From assembly GCA_025499625.1 (NCBI GenBank), contig JAFMVD010000045.1:1-49113 (forward strand): a DNA stretch of 49,113 nucleotides, written 5' to 3'. Positions 16,868-24,023 of the stretch are shown in pieces (the first letter of the stretch is position 1; each line of letters starts with the position of its first letter). The notes below the pieces were generated by a model. The model was given only the letters and a program-made list of their open reading frames with translations, did not search any database and had not been told where the DNA came from. This DNA comes from Carboxylicivirga fragile (GTDB lineage: Bacteria > Bacteroidota > Bacteroidia > Bacteroidales > Marinilabiliaceae). Both the position numbers and the translations under genes were made by a program.

Positions 16868-17443
16868 TTAAACAATACCTGCAAAGCCCATAAACGCAAG
16901 CGCTAATAAACCAGCAACTACTAGAGCAATAGGCGTACCTTTCATTCCTTTTGGGATGTCCATCAAATCAAGTTGTTCGCGAATACCTGAAAAGGTAATC
17001 AAGGCCAAGCCAAAGCCAACCGCGTGAGAAATGGCGAATACAACAGATTTAACAATGTTTGTATCTTCTAATCCAAGAGCAAGAATGGCTACACCTAAAA
17101 TAGCACAGTTAGTGGTAATTAAAGGTAAAAATACACCTAAGGCTTGATAGAGTGGAGGACTTACTTTTTTAAGCATAATCTCCACTAATTGCACAAGTGA
17201 TGCAATTACCAGAATAAAGGTGATGGTTTGTAAATATTCTACACCAAAAGGTTCAAGAACTGCCTTTTGAATAAAGAAAGTCACAATAGTAGCTATTACC
17301 ATTACAAAGGTTACAGCGCCTGTCATTCCAATTCCAGTTGAAATCTTTTTAGAAACACCTAGAAAAGGGCATATTCCTAAAAACTGGCTAAGAACAATAT
17401 TGTTTACAAAGATGGCCGAGATAACAATTAATACATATTCCAT
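16868..17443 (-). CDS. rnfA: Rnf complex subunit RnfA (ferredoxin:NAD+ oxidoreductase)
   Basis: A 191-residue integral membrane subunit of the Rnf complex, which couples electron flow between ferredoxin and NAD to ion transport. It has about six hydrophobic helices and the family hallmark NNIVLSQFLGICPFLGVSKK near residues 14-33, with the Cys expected to help ligate an intramembrane iron centre shared with RnfE. It is the last gene of the seven-gene operon, three bases after rnfE, and ends at a bidirectional terminator. Length is standard for RnfA. Confidence 0.95.
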   Translation of the reverse strand: MEYVLIVISAIFVNNIVLSQFLGICPFLGVSKKISTGIGMTGAVTFVMVIATIVTFFIQKAVLEPFGVEYLQTITFILVIASLVQLVEIMLKKVSPPLYQALGVFLPLITTNCAILGVAILALGLEDTNIVKSVVFAISHAVGFGLALITFSGIREQLDLMDIPKGMKGTPIALVVAGLLALAFMGFAGIV

Positions 17444-17446
17444 ATC

Positions 17447-18034
17447 TTAAGCTTCTTTTTTTACCTGATTAATAAATGCGATTAAATAACCTAAGGCAAT
17501 AAATGCACCCGGCGCTAGTACAAATACTAACATTCCATAATCCTCAGGGAACACAACCGTACCAAAGATTTTTCCGCTACCTAAAATTTCGCGAATAGCA
17601 CCTAGTATGGTTAATGCCATGGCAAAACCAAGTCCCATTCCTAGTCCATCAATGATTGAAGATCCAATGTTGTTTTTTGAAGCAAATGCTTCAGCACGTC
17701 CCAATACAAGGCAGTTCACAACAATTAGGGGGATAAATAAACCTAATGATTCGAATAGATCGGGTAGGTAGGCCTGCATTGTCATTTCAACAATGGTTAC
17801 GAAGGTTGCAATTACCACAATGAATGCAGGAATCCTTACTTTATCCGGAATTAGATTTTTGATAATAGCAATTACCAGGTTGGCCATCACCAACACAAAT
17901 GTTGTAGCCAGTCCCATACCTAATCCATCAAATGCCGATGAGGTTACACCCAGGGTTGGACACATACCCAACAAGAGGGTAAAAACAGCGTTTTCCTTGA
18001 AAAAGCCTTTTGAAAAATTATTCCACTGATTCAT
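17447..18034 (-). CDS. rnfE: Rnf complex subunit RnfE
   Basis: A 195-residue membrane subunit homologous to RnfA, with about six helices and the matching motif ENAVFTLLLGMCPTLGVTSS near residues 14-34. RnfA and RnfE are inverted-topology partners in the membrane core. The ATG overlaps the rnfG stop as ATGA, and a strong AAGGAGGT lies just upstream inside rnfG, so this gene appears both coupled and independently initiated. The call over RnfA rests on the motif form and the operon order B-C-D-G-E-A. Confidence 0.94.
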   Translation of the reverse strand: MNQWNNFSKGFFKENAVFTLLLGMCPTLGVTSSAFDGLGMGLATTFVLVMANLVIAIIKNLIPDKVRIPAFIVVIATFVTIVEMTMQAYLPDLFESLGLFIPLIVVNCLVLGRAEAFASKNNIGSSIIDGLGMGLGFAMALTILGAIREILGSGKIFGTVVFPEDYGMLVFVLAPGAFIALGYLIAFINQVKKEA

Positions 18035-18642
18035 TCTGTACCTCCTTCCTCTGCCGAGGTATTAGCCGCAACTGGTTCGTTGCTTTTATTATCATTGTAG
18101 GTTTCGTAAGCGATGCGTACTGCATCTAAAAATGCACGCGAGCTGATTGTAGCTGCCGTTATGGCATCTACCTCACCACCATCTTTACTAACCGTTAGTT
18201 TATTTGTCTCAGGATGTTTACCAAGAATACTCTGCTTACCTTTATCTGTTTTAAACCAATCAGCCATTTTAGTACCAAGTCCTGGTGTTTCTTTATGTTC
18301 CAATACCTGGTAATTAATGATGGTGCCATCTGGTTTAAACCCAACCATAATTTTAATGTTTCCACTAAAACCTTTAGGAGAAACTGCTTCAATGGCAATT
18401 CCTACAAGTTCACCATTTGAACTGGCTCTAAAGAAATTAGTGTTTGCAATAGTTGTGTCTTTCTCAAGACTATCAAATTCAGGCATCACCATTTTAATGG
18501 CAGCCTCTTGTTTTGCTTTCTTAGCCGCTTCAATTGGCCCTTTCGTGAGTTCAAACATAAAACCCAACGAAGTGCCTGCTACGCCTGTAATAACGAGCAG
18601 GGTTAAAACCATATTTTTAAGCGTTGATTCTGTTTTTGCCAT
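18031..18642 (-). CDS. rnfG: Rnf complex subunit RnfG (FMN-binding)
   Basis: A 203-residue subunit with one N-terminal membrane helix (about 10-30) and an extracytoplasmic FMN-binding domain. Typical features are GFSGNIKIMVGFKPDG, HKETPGLGTKM and, near residue 160, DAITAATISSRA. This last segment corresponds to the family's S/T-G-A-T flavinylation motif in which the Thr carries covalent FMN; here the Gly position is Ala (TAAT). The Thr is retained, so flavinylation is still plausible. An acidic tail follows. Spaced 22 bases after rnfD and overlapping rnfE by 4. Confidence 0.93.
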   Translation of the reverse strand: MAKTESTLKNMVLTLLVITGVAGTSLGFMFELTKGPIEAAKKAKQEAAIKMVMPEFDSLEKDTTIANTNFFRASSNGELVGIAIEAVSPKGFSGNIKIMVGFKPDGTIINYQVLEHKETPGLGTKMADWFKTDKGKQSILGKHPETNKLTVSKDGGEVDAITAATISSRAFLDAVRIAYETYNDNKSNEPVAANTSAEEGGTE

Positions 18643-18664
18643 GATTTATTATTTTACCTGCTAC

Positions 18665-19669
18665 TTATGCTTTAGTTGTTTTAGCTACTTCACCGAAACG
18701 TTTAGGTTTGATATACTTGTCGATTAAAGGAACAAACCCGTTCATGATGATAATGGCAAACGAAACGCCTTCGGGATATGCTCCAAATACGCGTATAACC
18801 ACAGTGATAATACCGATTCCTATTCCAAAAATAACCATGCCTTTATTCGACATAGGCGAAGTAACATAATCCGTTGCCATAAATATGGCTCCTAACATGA
18901 CACCTCCTGTTAATAGGTGGAATAAAGGACCAGCATATAATTCAGGATTCACTAAATGAAGAATACCAGTAAATACCGCAATTGTACCAATTACTGTTAC
19001 TGGAATATGCCAGGTTATTATTTTTCGGATTAACATGTAGATTAAACCAATTATCAAGGCAACAGCAGCAACTTCACCAGCTGAACCTCCCATGTTTCCA
19101 TAAAATAACTCTGTTATTGATGGTATTTTATCCATTAATGCACTCACGGTTTCGCCATTTGCTAAACCTTCTTTCATCACAGATAGTGGTGTTGCACCTG
19201 TTGTTGCATCAAGATACGCTGTCATGTTTTTTCCTGGTTCAGGCCACAAAGTCATTTGAACAGGAAATGAGATTAATAAGAATACACGACCAACTAATGC
19301 TGGGTTGAAAATGTTATTTCCTAAACCTCCAAAGGACATCTTGCCGATACCAATGGCAACCAAACTTCCTATAATTATAATCCAGATAGGTAAATTGGTA
19401 GGCATGTTAAAAGCCAATAAAAGCCCAGTTAAAGCAGCAGACCCATCTAAAATAGATGCTTCTGTTTTTAAGAGAAACTTTTGAATAGCCCATTCAAAAA
19501 ATACACATGATAGCACAGCTGCCAGCGTTACGATTAATGCTCCAAGCCCAAAATAATAGAGCGATGCCGCTAAAGCCGGAAGCAAAGCAATAACCACCCC
19601 ATACATGTTCTTTTTCACAGAGTCGCCACTGTGCACATGCGGTGAAGGTGATATGGTTAACGTGTTCAT
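18665..19669 (-). CDS. rnfD: Rnf complex subunit RnfD (FMN-binding membrane protein)
   Basis: A 334-residue membrane subunit of the RnfD/NqrB family with about ten hydrophobic helices. Seen: the N-terminal ISPSPHVHSGDSVKKNM typical of RnfD, FGGLGNNIFNPALVGRVFL, and DATTGATPLS near residue 155-160, whose T-G-A-T is the covalent FMN site. FMATDYVTSPMS is another family motif. No Shine-Dalgarno stands before this ATG; instead its ATG overlaps the stop of an 18-codon ORF that does have one, so translation may be coupled to that ORF. Confidence 0.95.
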   Translation of the reverse strand: MNTLTISPSPHVHSGDSVKKNMYGVVIALLPALAASLYYFGLGALIVTLAAVLSCVFFEWAIQKFLLKTEASILDGSAALTGLLLAFNMPTNLPIWIIIIGSLVAIGIGKMSFGGLGNNIFNPALVGRVFLLISFPVQMTLWPEPGKNMTAYLDATTGATPLSVMKEGLANGETVSALMDKIPSITELFYGNMGGSAGEVAAVALIIGLIYMLIRKIITWHIPVTVIGTIAVFTGILHLVNPELYAGPLFHLLTGGVMLGAIFMATDYVTSPMSNKGMVIFGIGIGIITVVIRVFGAYPEGVSFAIIIMNGFVPLIDKYIKPKRFGEVAKTTKA

Positions 19670-19722
19670 ATTTCTAAAATTAATATTCTTAGTTTTTTAT
19701 TTATCATCTTCTCTGTCAACAT
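19666..19722 (-). CDS. Possible 18-codon leader ORF between rnfC and rnfD
   Basis: ATG at 19722 opens MLTEKMINKKLRILILEI and ends in a TGA that overlaps the rnfD ATG (ATGA). A strong TAGGAGGTC (19740-19732) precedes it by about 10 bases. rnfD itself has no ribosome-binding site, while rnfC and rnfE in this operon do have AGGAGG, so the site is likely used. The peptide resembles no family known to me; it may only deliver ribosomes to rnfD. Confidence 0.4.
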   Translation of the reverse strand: MLTEKMINKKLRILILEI

Positions 19723-19748
19723 ATAATAATTGACCTCCTAAAAGCTGA

Positions 19749-19775
19749 TAGCTAATAGCTGCCAGCCATTAGCTA
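19749..19775 (-). repeat. Inverted repeat at the end of rnfC
   Basis: TAGCTAAT (19749-19756) and ATTAGCTA (19768-19775) form an 8-bp stem that includes the rnfC stop codon. It is not followed by a long T-tract but by CAGCTTTTAGGAGG, so an RNA stability or processing hairpin is more likely than full termination. Confidence 0.45.
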
Positions 19776-21104
19776 TTTAGTTCTGCTACGCATGATTTGC
19801 CCAACCTTACCTTTGCCTAATCGGATATAATCCAATAGAGGTCGGCTCGATGGACATGTGTAACTACATGATCCACACTCGATGCAATCCATTATTTTTT
19901 CTTCCTCTGCTCTATCCCATACTGCTTTGTCAGAAACAGTCATTAGCAAATATGGTGATAAGCCCATTGGACAAACAGATACACACTTCGAACAGCGAAT
20001 ACAGTTTTGTACTGGTTTGCGTGTTGCAATTTTCTCAGGCATGATTAATATACCCGAGCTTCCTTTGGTGATAGGCACATCAATTGATGATAGTGCTTTT
20101 CCCATCATAGGACCGCCGCCTATCACTTTTCCAGTATCTTCAGGAAGGCCACCAGCTGCTTCAATCAAGTTTGATACAGGTGTACCAACTCTTGCCATGA
20201 AGTTAGAAGGTTTTTCAATAGATTTACCAGTCACTGTAACGACACGTTCAAAAAGAGGTTTGTTCTTTTGAATGGCTTCGTAAACCGCAAAAGTAGTTCC
20301 TACATTCTGCACTACTGCACCTACTTCAATCGGCAATTTCCCCGAAGGAATCTGACGTTTAATACACGCGTCAATTAATTGTTTCTCTCCACCCTGAGGG
20401 TATTGAACTTTTAAAGATTCAACAGTAATACCTTCGTGCTTCTGAGCTAACTCACTCATGTGAGCGATGGCATCTGGTTTATTGTTTTCAATTCCAATGA
20501 TGGCTTTAGTTACTTTTAAAGCTTTCATCAGAATTTCAGTGCCAATCATTATCTCTTCCCCTTTTTCCATCATTAATTGATGATCGGCAGTTAAATATGG
20601 CTCGCACTCAACAGCATTAAGAATAAGTACGTCACAAGTTTTTCCGGGAGGAACTGATAATTTAACTTGCGCAGGGAATGTTGCACCACCTAGTCCAACA
20701 ATACCAGATTCACCTACTTTCTTAACGATTTCTTCGCCCGAAAGTGTGATGTCGGTTTTTAAGTCATCAGAGCGATCAATGTCCTCGTTCCACTCATCAC
20801 CTTCTACTTTAATGATGATTGCTTTTCGCTTGTATCCACTAGCATCCAGTACATCATCAATTTTAAAAACTTTACCTGAAACAGGCGAATGAATGTTGGC
20901 TGAAACAAAGCCAGTTGATTTGGCAATTAGTTGACCCACCTTTACTTCGTCGCCTTTTTTCACGACAGGTTCTGATGGCGCTCCAATATGTTGAGCAATA
21001 GGAACCGAAACTTGTTCGGGGATGGGCAAGACTTCAATCTTTTTACCAGCTGAAAATTTATTTTCTGCTGGATGAACCCCTCCAAGTGAGAATGTTTTTA
21101 ACAT
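19773..21104 (-). CDS. rnfC: Rnf complex subunit RnfC (NADH and FeS-binding)
   Basis: A 443-residue peripheral subunit, the site of NAD reduction. The N-terminus has the RnfC signature TFSLGGVHPAENK and a biotinyl-like barrel (GDEVKVGQLIAKS, HSPVSGKVFKI). The central NADH/FMN-binding region (about 140-350) shows GIVGLGGATFPAQVKL, LNAVECEPYLTADHQLM and GGPMMGKAL. Two [4Fe-4S] motifs follow: CIRCSKCVSVCP and CIECGSCSYTCP. This is the short form lacking long C-terminal extensions. AGGAGG four bases before the ATG gives it the clearest ribosome-binding site in the window. Confidence 0.96.
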   Translation of the reverse strand: MLKTFSLGGVHPAENKFSAGKKIEVLPIPEQVSVPIAQHIGAPSEPVVKKGDEVKVGQLIAKSTGFVSANIHSPVSGKVFKIDDVLDASGYKRKAIIIKVEGDEWNEDIDRSDDLKTDITLSGEEIVKKVGESGIVGLGGATFPAQVKLSVPPGKTCDVLILNAVECEPYLTADHQLMMEKGEEIMIGTEILMKALKVTKAIIGIENNKPDAIAHMSELAQKHEGITVESLKVQYPQGGEKQLIDACIKRQIPSGKLPIEVGAVVQNVGTTFAVYEAIQKNKPLFERVVTVTGKSIEKPSNFMARVGTPVSNLIEAAGGLPEDTGKVIGGGPMMGKALSSIDVPITKGSSGILIMPEKIATRKPVQNCIRCSKCVSVCPMGLSPYLLMTVSDKAVWDRAEEEKIMDCIECGSCSYTCPSSRPLLDYIRLGKGKVGQIMRSRTK

Positions 21105-21148
21105 TGATCCTCCTATTTTATTTTGTTTGAATAACTTTTAAATTAACT

Positions 21149-22009
21149 CTATTCCGCTGCTTCAGGTGCTGGCTTTTCTACCTTTGGTTTCTTAGGTGGA
21201 AAATTCAACTCGTGAATGGCGTTGGTTGGGCACTCCGTAACACATTTACGACATAACTTGCATTTTTCGTAATCAATGTATGCTAGATTATTATCGATGG
21301 TGATGGCCTCAAACGGACACGCCTTCTGACATTTCTTACACGATATGCAAGCTACTGAACATGCTTTTTTAGCTGGTGCTCCTTTGTCCTTGTTAACACA
21401 CGATACGTAAATGCGACGGCTCTTAGGGCCTTTCTTACGTAATTCAATAATGTTTTTCGGACAAGCGTCAACACATGCTCCACATGATACGCAGTTGTCT
21501 TCGATGATAACTGGCAGGCCAGTTTTTTCATCCATGTACATGGCATCGAAAGCACAAGCATCAACACATTCGCCCAAGCCATAACAGCCATATGAGCATC
21601 CCGTATCACCTCCATACAGCGAAGACGCTATCGTACAAGACGTAGCACCATCGTAGTTGGTAATGCGTGGTCGGTTTTCGCAAGTGCCGTTACAACGCAC
21701 TACTGCTACCATCGGAGCCGCTGCTTCAACTTCTTTTCCTAAAATAGCTGCTGCAGCACTCATGGTGTCGGCTCCACCAACCGGACAGTTAAGATCAGAA
21801 ATGTCATCGGCCTTAACCATGGCCTCAGCAAATGCTCTACACCCTGGGAAACCACAGCCTCCACAATTAGCAGCAGGCAAAGCCTCTTCTACCTGATCGA
21901 TGCGTGGATCTTCAAAAACCTTGAATTTTTGAGCCACAAAATAGAGTATAATGGCAGCTAATGTGCCTAATGCTCCTAATGAAATTATGGTTATCAGAAC
22001 AACGTTCAT
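21149..22009 (-). CDS. rnfB: Rnf complex subunit RnfB (multi-FeS ferredoxin-like)
   Basis: A 286-residue subunit that accepts electrons from ferredoxin. An N-terminal membrane helix (about 3-25) is followed by a 4Fe-4S (Fes) domain, AANCGGCGFPGCRAFAEAM plus the later NCPVGGAD, then several ferredoxin-type clusters, including CVSCGACVDACP, CISCKKCQKACP and CKLCRKCVTECP, and an additional Cys-rich region (CSYGCYGLGECVDACAF). The C-terminal tail is Pro/Lys-rich. It starts two bases after the rseC-like gene stop, so the two are one transcript. Confidence 0.96.
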   Translation of the reverse strand: MNVVLITIISLGALGTLAAIILYFVAQKFKVFEDPRIDQVEEALPAANCGGCGFPGCRAFAEAMVKADDISDLNCPVGGADTMSAAAAILGKEVEAAAPMVAVVRCNGTCENRPRITNYDGATSCTIASSLYGGDTGCSYGCYGLGECVDACAFDAMYMDEKTGLPVIIEDNCVSCGACVDACPKNIIELRKKGPKSRRIYVSCVNKDKGAPAKKACSVACISCKKCQKACPFEAITIDNNLAYIDYEKCKLCRKCVTECPTNAIHELNFPPKKPKVEKPAPEAAE

Positions 22010-22011
22010 AT

Positions 22012-22437
22012 TTAGTTGATTTGATGTTTTATTGTAAAAGTAAAAGTTCGTTTCAGTTTATCCTTATTCAAATAGATAATTGTAAAATACGGAACCAAAA
22101 TAAGAAGTGAAAGTCCGGCGGCTAACAATTCGTTACCAGTTGTGTAAAATACGCTTATCAATGTGCCAAGAATCAAGAGTATTGGATAAATATAAGCCAG
22201 TAATACAGCTTTAGGGGCCAATGATTTTTTGCCTAGTAGCATAACTTTCTGACCCACATTAATGTCACTTATAGATTGATAGACATCAATGAGCTTATCT
22301 TGTAAGTCGGCTGTAGTACACGAACCTTTAGCATGACAAGATGCGCACGCCGATTCATTGGAGATACGTACCTTTATTTGTTGCGGATTCACCTCTGCAA
22401 CAATGCCTTCGTGTTCTATGTAATCTATTTCAGCCAT
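22012..22437 (-). CDS. SoxR-reducing system / RseC-family membrane protein, first gene of the rnf operon
   Basis: A 141-residue protein with a cytoplasmic N-terminal part carrying a Cys cluster, ESACASCHAKGSCT, and two membrane helices (about 76-95 and 101-120). This is the RseC/MucC family; in Escherichia coli RseC works with Rsx (Rnf) in reducing SoxR. The RseC-rnfB junction is common in Bacteroidota. It probably helps assemble or regulate the Rnf complex here, as no SoxR is visible. An exact -7 box lies about 25 bases upstream of the ATG. Confidence 0.9.
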   Translation of the reverse strand: MAEIDYIEHEGIVAEVNPQQIKVRISNESACASCHAKGSCTTADLQDKLIDVYQSISDINVGQKVMLLGKKSLAPKAVLLAYIYPILLILGTLISVFYTTGNELLAAGLSLLILVPYFTIIYLNKDKLKRTFTFTIKHQIN

Positions 22438-22461
22438 TCCAATCCTTGGTTCATAGGGTCA

Positions 22462-22469
22462 CAAATGTA
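22462..22469 (-). promoter_or_regulatory. -7 promoter element of the rseC-rnf operon
   Basis: TACATTTG on the minus strand is an exact TAnnTTTG box 24 bases before the ATG at 22437. The -33 position (TTTTAC) is a weak match. No other promoter was seen before the operon. Confidence 0.6.
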
Positions 22470-22669
22470 ATAATGTAAAGGTTTTCTCAGTAAAAGGTAG
22501 AGGTATTTGTATTTAGAATGAATAAAAATAAGGCGCTCAACTTACAGTTAATTACCTATCGTATAGTTTACTAATGCATTTTTAAGCTTAATGCCTTGGT
22601 CTTCTTTCTTTTATAAAGAAAAAAATCCCTAATTAATTATCAGAGAATCTGAGCCAATTTTTCGAAAGT

Positions 22670-23959
22670 CTAATTGGAAGTTGATGGAATTAGGATCGAA
22701 ATCGTTGTTGTGTAACCTGAAATGTTTTCAATACTTATTTTTCCGTTAAGTAAGTGAATAATTCCCTGAGAGATAGCTAGACCGATTCCAGTTCCTGTTG
22801 ATGGTTTCCCGGTTGAGTGTCCTTTTTTAAACATTTCAAAAATTTCATTTTTATCTTTCGCAGGAATACCTATACCTGTATCTGATACAGCAATTTTTAA
22901 CATGCTTTGATTATTAATGCTAAAATGCAATTGAATTTTGCCATCACTCGTAAACTTAAAAGCATTATCGATTAACTGGTGAATAACTTGTTTTAGTCGT
23001 TCATAATCTGAAATTATTTCATGATTAATGGGACAATCGTTAAGCATTACAAACTCAATTTCTTTTCGAGATCTAGTATGAGTGAAGTTGATTTCACTTT
23101 CAATATCTGTAAAAAGGGTTTTGATTGAAAATTCATTTTTTTTAATGTCAAATTGGTTTGTAGCTAGTTTTGACATGTCGAAAATGCCATTTAAGAACCG
23201 TAATAAGTAATTTGAATTCGTTCTTATGATGGTTGAAAATTGCTTAATTGTTTCAATGTCGTTTTCACTTTCCAATAATTCACTAAAGCCATTTATTGCG
23301 TTCATTGGTGTTCTTATTTCATGACTCATATTTGCCAGGAAAACAGTTTTTAATTGGTCACTTTCTTCAGCGAATAGTTTTGCTCTTAATAGTTCCTTAT
23401 TATTTTGCTCAAGCGATTTGTTTACTTCGTACAAGCGTTCTTTGTAGTCGAGGTGCTCTAATTCAGCACTGCACCTTGAGGCTACATGCAATAATAAGGA
23501 TTCAACAAAGTTTGGATTCTTAATTGGTTTCTCAAATAAGGCAACAAGAATACCTATGGCATTTCCGTTTGAGTTGAATAATGGTACTCCTGTGTATCCT
23601 TCGATATTCATATCGATCAATAATTGATCTTCAGGAAAGTAAGATTGGATATCTTTAGAATAGGTGCAAGGCGTTTGTCCAACTACCTGTTCGCAAGGTG
23701 TATGCTTTAATTTATATGAGAAATTATCAATGTATTTATTGTTAGAATATAAACAAATAGCATCAATGGATGATTGCTTAATAAGTTTACCTACAAAAAC
23801 ATGATTGGCGTTAAGCGTTGTAGCAAGGCGCTTAACCATTACTTTAAAAAAATCTTTGCCCAGATTATATGTGGATCGATTAGATGTATTAACAAAGGCA
23901 TTGATGAGTTCTTCATACTCCTTTATTTTTCGGATATACGAGGCATCTGCTTTTGTCAT
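22670..23959 (-). CDS. GAF-domain sensor histidine kinase
   Basis: A 429-residue soluble kinase. Residues about 20-170 form a GAF domain with HTPCEQVVGQTPCTYSKD and GVPLFNSNGNAIGILVAL, a form common in Bacteroidota and Proteobacteria PAS/GAF kinases. A short coiled coil leads to HisKA with FLANMSHEIRTPMNAI (phospho-His about 213) and HATPase_c with QLIDNAFKFT, DTGIGIPA and GTGIGLAIS. No membrane helix, receiver or adjacent response regulator. The ligand is unknown; the kinase core is related to the two kinases at 12-17 kb but more divergent. Confidence 0.9.
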   Translation of the reverse strand: MTKADASYIRKIKEYEELINAFVNTSNRSTYNLGKDFFKVMVKRLATTLNANHVFVGKLIKQSSIDAICLYSNNKYIDNFSYKLKHTPCEQVVGQTPCTYSKDIQSYFPEDQLLIDMNIEGYTGVPLFNSNGNAIGILVALFEKPIKNPNFVESLLLHVASRCSAELEHLDYKERLYEVNKSLEQNNKELLRAKLFAEESDQLKTVFLANMSHEIRTPMNAINGFSELLESENDIETIKQFSTIIRTNSNYLLRFLNGIFDMSKLATNQFDIKKNEFSIKTLFTDIESEINFTHTRSRKEIEFVMLNDCPINHEIISDYERLKQVIHQLIDNAFKFTSDGKIQLHFSINNQSMLKIAVSDTGIGIPAKDKNEIFEMFKKGHSTGKPSTGTGIGLAISQGIIHLLNGKISIENISGYTTTISILIPSTSN

Positions 23960-24023
23960 AGGATCAATGATTAATTAAATTAATCCTTTAATTTAAAAAA
24001 ATCTCAAATCAAATTCAAGCCGT

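Noticed and set aside
18317-18727. 136-codon plus-strand frame across rnfG and the rnfD end
   Set aside because: Antisense shadow of two conserved genes; no promoter or ribosome-binding site.
19882-20271. 129-codon plus-strand frame inside rnfC
   Set aside because: Antisense to conserved RnfC motifs including the FeS region; composition follows the opposite strand.
22438-22669. Possible small gene or terminator between rseC and the GAF kinase
   Set aside because: No frame longer than a few codons and only a weak 5-6 bp stem near 22610; only the rseC -7 box is supported.
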